Part shown: positions 1-10,180 of the stretch, in pieces
How the letters are laid out: each line of letters starts with the position of its first letter
How positions within the stretch are numbered: the first letter of the stretch is position 1
Source: Cyrtodaria siliqua
Taxonomy: Eukaryota > Mollusca > Bivalvia > Adapedonta > Hiatellidae
Assembly (NCBI GenBank): GCA_037043455.1
Contig: JAWPHD010011487.1
Span: 19,467 to 83,466, forward strand
DNA length: 64,000 nt
Direction: 5' to 3'
Notes under the pieces: model-generated
The model's input: the letters and a program-made list of their open reading frames with translations, nothing else
Database searches by the model: none
Told to the model about the DNA's origin: nothing
Translations under genes and position numbers: made by a program

Positions 1-527
1 AGCATTACAAATTTGAACATACTTGGTCGTTGGAAATAAAAGCTTGACACGTATTTCTTACGTAAACCATTATACAATAGACAACATAAAACAAAATGGT
101 ACTCGTCTTCCATTATATTACAATGTCTACATCGTCTCTCATCTATATGAACTCTATTTCTGGACCATCTGCCCATTTCCACTTCTAATCTATGCGACGA
201 TACTCGATACACGAAGTTTTGAAATGGATTGACGTGTGCATTTACTCTTAACAATATTTAAGTAAGGTTGTAGCTCAAAATTTGAAATATTTCGGTAAAA
301 CAACGCTCTGGATGAATCGATTAATATTGTATTCCATTCTTGTATAGAAACATCTTTCAAACGTTGTTTAATAATTGTTAAGCATTGACGTTACCCACGC
401 TTTGATGAAACCAAACATGGTAGAATCCATAATTACTTAAAAGATCTCTGACTTTGCTGGCCCAGTTTTGGGTGCCTGCATTTAGACCTATGCATAACTA
501 ATAACAGGCATTGGTGTTCGTGGCCTA
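1..527. other. AT-rich sequence, nothing recognised
   Basis: No long ORF, repeat pair or RNA-like structure was recognised. The last ~50 bases read into the degraded 5' side of the reverse-transcriptase fragment that follows. Confidence 0.4.
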
Positions 528-824
528 GTGGTTTTGATGACCGTAAATTGTCGGCATTATTATATGTACACAGTGCTCTTGGCGAGTTCGGAAGAGGATT
601 TACAGCGCATGTTAGATACTTTTCACAGCTGGTGCCGTAAGTGGCGTGTTATAAACACTGATAAATCCAAGTGCGTCCACATTAGAAAACCGCGTAGTAA
701 TAAAAGCAATCATTTTTTTAAAATTGGTGATAATGTATTAGAAACAGTCGGACAGTACACATACTTAGGTGTCATATTTCATGAGAACTTGATTTTTTCT
801 TATAATTGCGACGCTTTAGCTTAA
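528..824 (+). pseudogene. Non-LTR retrotransposon reverse transcriptase fragment
   Basis: About 98 codons resemble the region just after the catalytic aspartates of LINE reverse transcriptases. 'VLLASSEEDLQRMLD' is the segment that normally follows the [YF]ADD box, then comes 'TDKSKCVHIRKP', then 'YTYLGVIFHE', the conserved strand near the end of the RT palm/thumb. The catalytic box is lost: in the adjacent frame the DNA reads 'LSALLYV', so a frameshift falls where YADD should be. Both ends are truncated, the 3' end at about 824 where similarity stops. It is a dead fragment; the clade (CR1, jockey or other) cannot be fixed from this length. Confidence 0.7.
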
Positions 825-1620
825 GGTGCACATTTGCACCTAGCACACGAGTTTTGATCCGGCTATATAGCAGAGTTATGGTTCTGTTTCGAGTTTATGT
901 GCATTGTTTTTAATGGGAACTTTGTTCGCCGCAACTCCTCCTGCACGTTACGTGGTCCGAGTATTAACGTTCATACCCCATCCAACCCTTTCTCCAAGAA
1001 ACGAAAACGGGGTTTGAGATGGGGTATGAAATAAACCTTAATTTCGGCTTAAACAGTTTGCATATTGTAAAATTAAAACATTTAATAGGTAATTTTAAAC
1101 AGGTTATAACATTTTTTAGTATTTCTTTATATTTTAAACGTGTTTAGTGGTCAAAATATCCGTTATATCCTGCTAATATAAGCTTTCCCATCGCTTAAAA
1201 GAATTAAGATAGGACCAGGTAATGAGTTTTCAAAAGATTGGCTCCAAACTTGATTCAGCAAATTGAAGAGAGTTATGGGCCTTTTTCGACTAATGGTAAT
1301 ACATGTCCTCCTAAATAAATGCTGAATGCTTGTTTAAACAGCTTCATGCCATGATGTGCACCTGACATTAGGATTTTGATCAGACATTTGTATGCAATTA
1401 TCAACTCATAATTCATTTAACGCATATTCAAGTACGGGTAGTTTAAGAACCCGTGAATAAACCTATACTTTTAATAGGCATGTATACATTATTATATATA
1501 TACATCTGTACTGCAGTATAGAGTTTTGATAAGCGATTTTGAAGTGTAGTTGTGCCGTTATTTGGCGGGTTAGTTTGCTGAATGCGAAACTTGATATACA
1601 TAACGAACAAGATACAATAG
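825..1620. other. AT-rich intergenic sequence with one short hairpin
   Basis: No gene seen. A small imperfect inverted repeat lies at about 971-1030, where 'TTCATACCCCATC' is mirrored by 'GATGGGGTATGAA'. It may be a tiny MITE or the remnant of one. Otherwise featureless. Confidence 0.4.
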
Positions 1621-1630
1621 TTTCGGGTAC

Positions 1631-1766
1631 AGCCCTCGATTTACACAGAGATGCGGATGTAGCCGTGATGTCGGGTAGAGCCCTCGATTTACACAGAGAT
1701 GCGGATATAGCCGTGATGTCGGGTAGAGCCCTCGATTTACACAGAGATGCCGATATAGCCGTGATG
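1631..1766 (+). repeat. 48-bp minisatellite, 2.8 copies, open in frame
   Basis: Units start at 1631, 1679 and 1727 and begin AGCCCTCGATTTACACAGAG. The unit length is a multiple of three, so the plus-strand ORF at 1539-1805 carries a repeated 16-residue peptide (ALDLHRDADxAVMSGR). The minus strand is also open through the array (1463-1855). Copies differ at two or three positions. The open frames probably follow from the repeat geometry; no homologous protein is recognised. Confidence 0.8.
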
Positions 1767-1925
1767 CGATTTACATTGATAATTGTGTTTCCCCAAGAGT
1801 CGTAATAACACACATTCACATACTCTGTAAATGTCTGGTTATCTGCGTAATTCAAATAGTAAACTTCAATATGTCTGTGACGTACTGTGACGTTCAGATT
1901 TGGTTTTGCTTGTAAAACATTCTAA

Positions 1926-2231
1926 AGGGACACACGGCAATCTTGAAGTATTTGAAATGGGTGTCTTGATTTATATATTTAGCATCATTTTTCCTTTTAC
2001 CCTGGTTACATTTAAATAAATCAAATTTTAAGTATTCACTATTTCGTCTTATTATACTATAAGTTTTAATATATTTCTGGTGCAATAATATCAGAATTTA
2101 ATAATATGCAAAAACAAATGGCTTAATACAATTCTTATAATTAACATTAATGATTGAACAAATGCAATTTATGTAGAATAACTAACGGGACGCCGCTAGT
2201 TTTTAAAAAATCAAGATTGCCATGTGTTCCT
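1926..2231 (-). mobile_element. TTAA-flanked MITE, family M1, copy 1
   Basis: Terminal inverted repeats read AAGGGACACACGGCAATCTT at the left and, reverse-complemented, AAGGAACACATGGCAATCTT at the right. The flank is TTAA on the right (2232-2235) and a mutated CTAA on the left. Read on the minus strand, the interior matches the copy at 23889-24198, including the GGCGTCCCGTTAG block next to one terminus. TTAA targets with AGGG-type ends fit piggyBac- or Kolobok-type non-autonomous elements (inference). It has no coding capacity. Confidence 0.75.
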
Positions 2232-2859
2232 TTAATGAGTAATAGCTACTATTCTATTATTATTATTATTGGCTATTTTGTTATGCGCCGTGCCATTTTT
2301 TACGCATGTGGGTACCAAAACAAACGTTGACATTGCCCCCGCCCCCACTCCAGCCCACACCCCTATCACACACCTATCAATTTATTGCGGGGCCCAGGTT
2401 CCCCTGACTCTGCCCCTGTTCCTACGCCTTTGATGTCAATACTTTATTATCGTTGTCTGGATCTTGAGTTTTGTTGACAAGGTGTTGTAAATAATAATGT
2501 ATTGCCTCAACCTTGAAAAAACTTTACAAATGGAGCATGAATTAAACGTTAAGATAAACAGTAGATATGTAAGGTTCGTGGCCAAAATAAATCAATAGAC
2601 AACTGTCGTTCCAAACAAGAGGTAGATCTCTCCAAACAGCAACTGTTAACTGAATACATTCGTTTTAAATTAAATGGGAATTTAGAACGTGATATTCATT
2701 TCCTCGATCATCTTCATCTCCATTAATTATTGTAATTTTGTGTTGATAAACGTTCTCCAGTTCAGTTATCTAAGCTGTTTACGAGTTGTAGAACATCATT
2801 TACTAGTATAACCGTGCTTAAATATGTAAGCTTGTACTATTATTAGTGGAGAGACGATG
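2232..2859. other. Intergenic, short ATT repeat and C-rich stretch
   Basis: A short (ATT)n run lies near 2254-2271 and a C-rich stretch near 2334-2420. No gene is supported. Confidence 0.4.
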
Positions 2860-3562
2860 TTGTCGGCGACAAAGAAGAATACCAACATGTCGGCGATTTA
2901 GGAAAGCATCGATATGTCGGCGTTTAAGGAACCAAAATGTCGGCGATTTATGAAAGTACAAATATATGTCGGATACCAACATGTCGGCGGTTAAGGTACC
3001 GATATATCGGCAATACCAATATGTCGGCGTTACGGTTCCAATATATCGGCAATACCAATATGTCGGCGGTTAAGGTACCAATACATTGGCAATACCAATA
3101 TGTCAGCGGTTAATACGTCAGCGGTTAAGGTACTGATATATCGGCAATACCAATATGTCAGCGGTTAATATGTCAGCGGTTAAGGTACCGATATATCGGT
3201 AATACCAATATGTCGGCGGTTAAGGTACCGATATAAAGGCAATACCAATATGTCAGCGGTTAATATGTCAGCGGTTAAGGTACCAATATTTCGGCAATAC
3301 CAATATAACGGCGGTTAAAGTACCAGTATATCGGCAATACCAATATTCAGCGGTTAATATGTCAGCGGTTAATGTACCGATATATCGGCAATACCAATAT
3401 GTCAGCGGTTAATATGTCAGCGGTTAAGGTACCGATATATCGGTAATACCAATATGTCGGCGGTTAAGGTACCGATATATAGGCAATACAAATATATCAG
3501 CGGTTCATATGTCAGCGGTTAAGGTACCAATATTTCGGCAATACCAATATGTCAGCGATTAA
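2860..3562 (+). repeat. ~40-bp minisatellite with 55-bp higher-order units
   Basis: The basic unit is about 40 bp: ATGTCGGCGGTTAAGGTACC followed by GATATATCGGCAATACCAAT. Many units carry an extra 15-bp partial duplication (ATGTCAGCGGTTAAT), giving 55-bp units that alternate with 40-bp ones. The first ~150 bp is diverged (e.g. 'ATGTCGGCGATTTAGGAAAG'), and the middle of the array is more homogeneous, as expected from unequal exchange or slippage. No ORF runs through it. Confidence 0.9.
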
Positions 3563-3845
3563 CACCCTTAGGGAAGTCCGTCACAATGCGGAATGACACT
3601 GGATGATAGGGCTCCGGTAACGGATCAAAAGTTGTTGTTACGGAATCTAGGTGTGTACGTTTTCATTGTTATAGTGATGACCCAGTTTGGTATTTCAGAT
3701 ACATAAATCTTTGAGGTATTTGCCTGAATATTAAGAGGCACTAAATTAGTATGTCGAACGATTTCTAAATTATTGTTAGTTTTTTTGTGTTTTTTTTATA
3801 AAGTTTTGTAGTACGTAGAAAATATGTGAACGATATTAGATTATA
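3563..3845. other. Spacer between two repeat arrays
   Basis: AT-rich with a T run near 3781-3798. The last five bases (3841-3845, TTATA) form the left copy of the target-site duplication of the next element. Confidence 0.45.
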
Positions 3846-4526
3846 CGGTGTACTGTTAGGGCCATGTTACCATCGCATCTTACCATCGACCATCGACCTA
3901 GGTCGATGGTCGATGGTAAGATGCGATGGTCGATGGTAAGATGCGATGGACCATCGAACATCGCATCTTACGACCATCGCATCTTACCATCGCATATTAT
4001 CATCGACCATCGCATCTTACCATCGACCATCGCATCTTACCATCGCATCTTATCATCGACCATCGCATCTTACCATCGACCATCGACCTAGACATTTTTC
4101 TACGGTAATCGTGAGATCTTGATCAGCATGAGAATTGATAAGTCGATGGTCGATGGTAAGATGCGATGGTCGATGGTAAGATGCGATGGTAAGATGCGAT
4201 GATCGATGGTAAGATGCGATGGTAATATGCGATGGTCGATGGTAAGATGCGATGGTCGACGGTCGATCGCATTTTACCATCGACCAGCGCATCCTACCAT
4301 CGACCATCGCATCTTACCATCGCATCTTACCACCGACCATCGCATCTTACCATCGACCATCGCATCTTACCATCGCATCTTACCACCAACCATCGCATCT
4401 TACCATCGACCATCGCATCTTACCATCGCATCTTACCGCCGACCATCGCATCTTACCATCGAGCATCGACCTAGGTCGATGGTCGATGGTAAGATGCGAT
4501 GGTAACATGGTCCTAACAGTACACCG
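3846..4526. mobile_element. 681-bp TIR element made of CATCGCATCTTAC / CATCGAC modules
   Basis: The ends are inverted copies of each other for about 86 bp with only two or three mismatches, beginning CGGTGTACTGTTAGG. Direct TTATA copies flank it at 3841-3845 and 4527-4531. The body is almost entirely two modules, 13-mer CATCGCATCTTAC and 7-mer CATCGAC, in blocks that switch strand: forward about 3864-3900, reverse 3900-3948, forward 3948-4090, a unique spacer near 4091-4142, reverse 4143-4262, forward 4264-4470, reverse to the end. CCTAGG marks the two outer strand switches. The overlapping ORFs here are repeat translations, not genes. Read as a non-autonomous DNA transposon; the superfamily is unknown. 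Confidence 0.85.
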
Positions 4527-4757
4527 TTATACGGGGATTAGGCATTTCATGCATACATATGAAGGCGACTTACAATTTATAAATGAAATATGATGCGTAA
4601 GCCTAATGATTCTTTCGTGTACAAGGAAGTAGTTTTTATTTTACAGTAATAATTGCCATACAGTTATAATTGCCATATAGCGTTAATTTATGCATTTAAC
4701 AGCCGATTCCATTCAAATCTAGACTAAGTGTGAATTAAAAAGTTCGACTTAAACGGT

Positions 4758-5140
4758 TTCCGGTCAAAGAACAGTGCCACCGATCCCGTTATAGGGGTAG
4801 GCAGTGGGGTAGAACCCCCCCTCCTCCCCCTCTCCACAAAGTGTAGGACCCCCACCCCAAAAGTCCATTATTTGCTGTTCATGATCGTTAAAGGTCTTCA
4901 TCATCACCCCTGAATTGTTTTAGGTGCCATCCCGCTCAAATCACTAGAGCAGTGGCAGAAAAACAATAAACGTGGCTCCAGCGTAAATGGAATGTCTACA
5001 ATACACCGCAGTTCTGCAGGTGAGAAGGTTCTAGGCCCATGCTATATATTTTAAATGGAGGATGAGCCTGGCATGTTCATTTCTCTTAGGCGCCATATAA
5101 CTTTCATGTGTTGGTGAGCCTTAAACCCCACATCATATAC
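4758..5140 (-). repeat. Dispersed repeat family D, copy 1
   Basis: The reverse complement matches the copies near 26470-26860 and 30632-30960. Shared landmarks are a start like GGGTTTAAGGCTCACCAACA, then ATGAACATGCCAGGCTCATC, ATGGGCCTAGAACCTTCTCA, TTTACGCTGGAGCCACG, and an end in a C-rich 'CCTACCCC' stretch. No ORF is conserved among copies, so it is probably a non-autonomous element. Confidence 0.7.
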
Positions 5141-5245
5141 AAAACGGTGTTAACACCATATTTGTATCGGTAAGAGATATTTATCATGAACTAGCCTTTT
5201 TGAAAAATAGATTCTTCTAGAAAATACCTGATATACCCGCTTAAT

Positions 5246-8200
5246 CACACCCGATTACCGGCAGCCGTAGGCACAGTTCGGCAGCCGTAGGCACAGTTCC
5301 TGGTAAAAATAAAACAAGTTTCAAAAGGGTAAATAAATCTAGTTTTATGACTTGTTAGCCTTAAACTATTAGAAAAGTGAATCGGCCATTTTAATTTGGA
5401 AGGAATGTTGTGTACGTCACCTGATTCCCGTGAAATTTGAACCGATATTACGCGAGTTACGGTAGGTTAAATGTTGAAATTAAGCTAAGAAATGTGATTG
5501 TAGAAAGTTAGAGACCTGGTACTCGGTAAATAGTCAAGTTTAAGAGATTTCAGACATACTGCCATTAAATATAATCTTTCCTGAATAAACAGTCCAAATT
5601 TTAGCCCACAGAACATTTTATCAAAATAATTGTGGGTTTTTAAACACGACCGGATATTGAACAAGAGGTCAATGACCTTGAAGCTCTACTGATTGATTTT
5701 GATTTCAGGAAGTAGTCGCTACAGATTTGTTTTTTGAAAATCTATTTTTAACCGTGGCGGCCATCTTGAATTTCCGGCCGACCTGAAATTTTGCTAGGAT
5801 CAATTAGACATTAAGAGCAACATTCCTGTGAAGTTTCATGAAAATCCGTCAAGTAGTTTCAGAGTAGTAGTCGCTACAAGTTTTCATTATATAACTCTAT
5901 GTAAACAAAGATGGCCGCTGGCAGCCATGTTTAACGTCAAATCAAAAGGATTTTCGACAAGGACCAACATAATGTCATACTGATCATTTTAGAAAAAGTC
6001 CCATATCAATATCTTTTATTGTTTTGAAGAAGTAGTCGCTACAAACTTATTTATTTTAAAACTATTTTTAGCTGTGGCGGCCATCTTGAATTTCCGACCG
6101 ACCTGAAATTTTTCTAGGATCAACTAGACATCAAGAGCAACATTCCTGTGAAGTTTCATGAACATCCGTCAAGTAGTTTCAGAGGAGTAGTCGCTACAAG
6201 TTTTTACTATATAAATCTTTGTAACCAAAGATGGCCACAGGCAGCCATGTTTAACGTCGAATCAAAATAATTTTCCACAAGGATCAACATCATGTCATGC
6301 TGATCATTTTAGAAAAAGTCCCATATCAATATCACTTATAGTTTTCAAGAAGTAGTCGCTACAAACTTGTTTTTTAAAAATCTATTTTTAGCTGTGACGG
6401 CCATCTTGAATTTCCGGCCGACCTGAAATTTTTCTAGGATCAATTAGACAGCAAGAGCAACATTCCTGTAAAGTTTCATGACAATCCGCCAAGTAGTTTC
6501 AGAGGAGTAGTCGCTACAAGTTTTTACTATATAACTCTATGTAAACAAAGATGGCCGCTGGCAGCCATGTTTAACGTTGAATCAAAACGATTTTTGACAA
6601 GGATCAACATCATGTCATGCTGATCATTTTAGAAAAAGTCCCATATCAATATCACTTATAGTTTTAAAGAAGTAGTCGCTACAAACTTGTATTTTAAAAC
6701 TCTATTTTTAGCTTTGGCGGCCATCTTGGATTTCACATCAACATGAATTTTTGCTAGGATCAGTAGAGCTAAAAATGGCAGGAGTACGGTACAGTTCCAT
6801 TATTTATTGGCAGGTAGCTAGTACAGTTCCGTAAAATGGCAGGCGTATGGTACAGTTCCAAAAACATCGGACGCTAAAGTATTTTCTCCTTTGGTATAGT
6901 GGTGTAATTTCGAAAACACTAATGAAGAAGTAATGTATAAAAATTTATATACATCTTCGGTCCTTCCATAAACGTTTAAGAAAACCCACCAACTGTAGGG
7001 AAACGTGAATATAGGCTCGTTTGAACCTTCATTCCGACGGTACAGTACAGAGAAAGACACGTTTTAATAACAATCATATGTTGTGCTGAGTTACGTCCCC
7101 TTTTTATAATTCACCATTTATGATAACAGGCGTTTGGTATTTAGATGTTTTGGAATAGATTGCTTTATTTTAATTATTGCATAGTTGAACACATCACATT
7201 AATTACGTTTTAAGGCCACTCTATGTAACTTAATGTATCTGAATCAAATCTACTGATATATAGGACACGCATATAAACCAATAATGTAGTCGCTCAAAAG
7301 ATACCCATGGTAACGCAAAATACACTTTATGCAATAACAGGGCTTTACAAAAATGTCCTCATTAAGCAAATGAGATTATGTGTCATTTAATTATGACCAT
7401 TTAAAGTTTGCCTAATGAGGATGTTCAAGCTAAAATTTAAGCTAATTAGGTACACTTAAAGTGGTCACATCTTTATGATAGATATTTTGATTTTGCCGAT
7501 GAGGTTATTTTTGGGAAATTCAGACACTAAACTTTTATTTAGACAATAGACATGTACTAGTATTTCGTCTCACCAAAGCAAAAAAGTTTGAATGTCTGCA
7601 TGTGTCAACTTTGAACTTTCGTGGGTATTTGCGCTATATCCGTTACAATTTGATACCAACTTTAAATAATGTCCTATGATTATTACTTTTAGAGTTAAGT
7701 ACACTTTTGAGCGACTACATTATTGATTTATATGCGTGTCCTATATATCAGTAGACGTTTGATTCAGATACATTAAGTGGCCTTAAAACGTAATTAATGT
7801 GACGTGTTCGACTATGCAATAATTAAAATTAAGCAATCTATTCCAAAACATCTAAATACCAAACGCCTGTTATCATAAATGGTGAATTATAAAAAGGGGA
7901 CGTAACTCAGCACAACATACGATTGTTATTAAAACGTGTCTTTCTCTGTACTGTACCGTCGGAATGAAGGTTCAAACGAGCCTATATTCACGTTTCCCTA
8001 CAGTTGGTGGGTTTTCTTAAACGTTTATGGAAGGACCGAAGATGTATATAATTCTATATACACTACTTCTTCATTAGTGTTTTCGAAATTACACCACTAT
8101 ACCTAAGGAGGAAATACTTTAGCGTCCGATGTTTTTGGAACTGTACAATACGCCTGCCATTTTACGGAACTGTACTAGCTACCTGCCAATAAATAATGGA

Positions 8201-8639
8201 ACTGTTGCGTACTCCTGCCATTTTTCAATACCCGGTCGTGTTTAAAAACCCACAATTATTTTAATAAAATGTTCTGTGGGCTAAAATTTGGACTGTTTAT
8301 TCAGGAAAGATTATATTTTATGGCAGTATGTCTGAAATCTCTTAAACTTGACTATTCACCGAGTACCAGGTCTCTAACTTTCTACAATCACATTTCTTAG
8401 TTTAATTTCAACATTTAACCTACCGTAACTCGCATAATATCGGTTCAAATTTCACGGGAATCAGGTGACATACACAACATTCCTTCCAAATTAAAATGGC
8501 CGATTCATTTTTCTAATAGTTTAAGGCTAACAAGTCATAAAACTAGATTTATTTACCCTTTTGAAACTTGTTTTGTTTTTACCGGGAACTGTGCCTACGG
8601 CTGCCGAACTGTGCCTACGGCTGCCGGTAATCGGGTGTG
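5246..8639. mobile_element. 3.4-kb foldback element with ~0.94-kb TIRs
   Basis: The right arm (7703-8639) is the near-perfect reverse complement of the left arm (5246-5658 plus 6774-7300), which is interrupted by an inserted repeat. Both termini begin CACACCCGATTACCGG and carry a doubled GGCAGCCGTAGGCACAGTTC. TTAAT is present directly outside both ends (5241-5245 and 8640-8644). The arms enclose a ~400-bp loop (7301-7702) holding a smaller stem near 'CCTCATTAAGCAAA'. An 80-codon ORF (6818-7060, minus) has a mirror copy in the right arm that is cut by a stop, so it is probably incidental. No transposase is seen; the element is non-autonomous and its superfamily unknown. Confidence 0.85.
5659..6773 (+). 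repeat. Inserted repeat with 320-bp tandem units
   Basis: This segment interrupts the left arm of the foldback element; the matching right arm lacks it, so it arrived later. It starts ACAAGAGGTCAATGACC and ends near GTAGAGCT. Internally AAGTAGTTTC recurs at exactly 5851, 6171 and 6491, giving three-plus 320-bp units. Each contains AGTAGTCGCTACAA and a GGCGGCCATCTTGAATTTCC block. Related single-unit copies lie at 41065-41580 and 42595-43410. No coding capacity. Confidence 0.8.
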
Positions 8640-8644
8640 TTAAT

Positions 8645-8994
8645 GCTCACATATAAGACACGTATGCGAATGCGTAACAAAACAACACTAAACACTGAAA
8701 TATTAATTAAAAGACGTACCTATGTCGGTCGTGTGTAGTACTAGTATCACCAATGTTAAACGTACACAATGAATTTTATAATTAACTGATCCAACTTCAG
8801 CCAATTAGTATATATATATAATACTAGATAATCCTATCTAGATTCTCAGAGCTGTCGAACGGATGTACGTGTGTATGCATTATACAGATGAAAAAGGATT
8901 ACTTGTATCTTAGTATTCGTCGCTAACACGCTATCTCTGCCTGTGTGCGAATATAAATTGATAACGACCTTGAAGCGTTTACTGCCATTCAGCC
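8645..8994. other. Intergenic, nothing recognised
   Basis: Includes a short TA-rich run near 8810-8822. The last bases adjoin the left copy of the SINE target duplication (8995-9006). Confidence 0.4.
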
Positions 8995-9006
8995 ATGCGT
9001 GATTGA

Positions 9007-9256
9007 TTTTTTTGTGTATGATCTTTTGGGTCATTTTCAAATCAAGTAAGCTTATATATGACGGTCGATTTTTTTTTCAGTGGAGGCAGACCACCTACTT
9101 TTCCTGGGTAGAACCAGTTCTGTACACCTCCCGCCATCCGTAAGAATCGACACTTCCTCACTTACAAGTCGAGATCCCAGTGGGAATCGAACCCGCAGCG
9201 GTGAGAGGCGAAGGTTTACAACTCAACGTCGTTAACCATTCGGTCACGGAGACGCT
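9007..9256 (-). mobile_element. tRNA-derived SINE, family A, full length with TSD
   Basis: Read on the minus strand it opens with a tRNA-like head: GTCTCCGTGACCGAATGG (A-box like), then GGTTCGATTCCCACTGGG (B box). The body contains TCTTACGGATGGCGGGAGG and TTCTACCCAGGAAAAG, then TCGACCGTCATATATAAGC and a short A-rich tail. A 12-bp direct duplication, ATGCGTGATTGA, flanks it at 8995-9006 and 9257-9268, the hallmark of LINE-assisted insertion. The box promoters would be for RNA polymerase III; it is not a functional tRNA gene. Partial copies recur at 24424, 31655, 44394, 55065 and 55826. Confidence 0.85.
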
Positions 9257-9268
9257 ATGCGTGATTGA

Positions 9269-9559
9269 GTGATTGAGATCAATCTTTGATTTGATTTATA
9301 AAATAAAACAAAACATAAAACAAAAATGAATTAGATAATCTTCTATATGAAGTTAAAGACCACGATACCTTGGCGGTACTAGCAGTTTACCCAAACAACT
9401 GTTGGTCCAAGCCAACTAGGTTCGGCCAATTTGCAAACATTTAATAAATATTGTATATTTATTATAATTTATTTATTTAAAAACATTACATTACAGATAT
9501 GTTTTAATAGAAAAAGCAATATCAAATTGTAACAGGAGGTTACAGTCAGAGAGACAACG
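9269..9559. other. Intergenic, nothing recognised
   Basis: AT-rich sequence without a supported ORF. It leads into the possible start of the endonuclease-like remnant at 9560. Confidence 0.4.
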
Positions 9560-9986
9560 ATGTCCACCTCCGCTGTATTTTCCCGTATTAGACAGAAAAG
9601 GCTAAAGTGGCCTGATGGTGTCCACAGAAAAGGCTAAAGTGGCCTGATGGTAGTGGCCTGATGGTGTCCACAGAAAAAGCTAAAGTGGCCTGATGGTGTC
9701 CACAGAAATGGTTAAAGTGGCCTGATGGTGTCCTCAGAAAAGGTTAAAGTGGCCTGATGGCCTAATCACTCTTGAAGGTGTCCGCAGCCTTGCTGTTTTG
9801 CTAGCACACAAATTGTTACACCATGAGGCTCCCAGGCTTAATGCTGATGATGAGCCCTTGGAGGTCAGTCATACATGTCACAACGAAATCTGTGTGAGGG
9901 TCAGTCACTTGACAATGGAAACACATGCTGCAAATATGGAGCGTATACACTGTCAGTTCTTTGGAACCAGGGCCCTGTTTTATTAA
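9560..9986 (+). pseudogene. His-Me-finger (HNH-like) endonuclease zinc-loop remnant
   Basis: From 9560 an ATG opens 'MSTSAVFSRIRQKRLKWPDG', and the C-terminal part encodes 'EVSHTCHNEICVRVSHLTME' followed by 'THAANMERIHC'. The spacing of SH-x-CH-x4-C-x4-HL with a downstream His and Cys resembles the zinc-binding loop of His-Me-finger homing-endonuclease-like proteins common in invertebrate genomes (family knowledge, not searched). The two halves are separated by a 32-bp tandem repeat that is not a multiple of three and shifts frame. The ORF then runs straight into a MITE-like repeat and stops at 9986. It is a pseudogene or gene relic. Confidence 0.5.
9593..9760 (+). repeat. 32-bp tandem repeat inside a coding remnant
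   Basis: About five units of CAGAAAAGGCTAAAGTGGCC plus TGATGGTGTCCA. One unit carries an extra partial duplication near 9648-9660, and later units have A/T substitutions. The first unit lies in the frame encoding QKRLKWPDGV, so the array appears to have expanded from coding DNA. Because 32 is not divisible by three, each added copy breaks the frame. Confidence 0.85.
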
Positions 9987-10180
9987 AAATCTTACGATAA
10001 GTCTCACATTTTAAAATCGTTCACTTTTTTCACCTAAGCATTCAATGTAGACAAATTATGTGTGAACGTAATGCAGAATATCACATGCATAAGAAAATGA
10101 AATGAAAATAACGTTTATTTGACAAGTGTAATTTATAGAAATTGATTTACGATTACAATGGTCGTGAGTTGTTTCATAAA
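9966..10180 (+). mobile_element. MITE-like repeat, copy 1
   Basis: Begins GGGCCCTGTTTTATTAAAAA and shares ACGATAAGTCT and TTTTAAAATCGTTCAC with a second copy starting at 10525. The far end carries the inverted phrase GTTTCATAAAACGGTGC, consistent with terminal inverted repeats. It interrupts the endonuclease-like ORF. Class and exact ends are uncertain. Confidence 0.5.

Noticed and set aside
2860..3562. CRISPR-like regular repeats
   Set aside because: Units are contiguous with no unique spacers, no cas genes are near, and the context is eukaryotic.
3864..4593. Overlapping ORFs rich in HRILPSH/TIASYH
   Set aside because: They are translations of CATCGCATCTTAC modules in several frames and are mirrored on both strands.
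6818..7060. 80-aa minus-strand ORF in the foldback arm
   Set aside because: Its mirror copy in the right arm is cut by a stop, and no motif is recognisable; it is probably open by chance.
9182..9256. tRNA gene on the minus strand
   Set aside because: A- and B-box-like sequences are present but the acceptor stem does not pair, and the unit continues into a SINE body with a target duplication.
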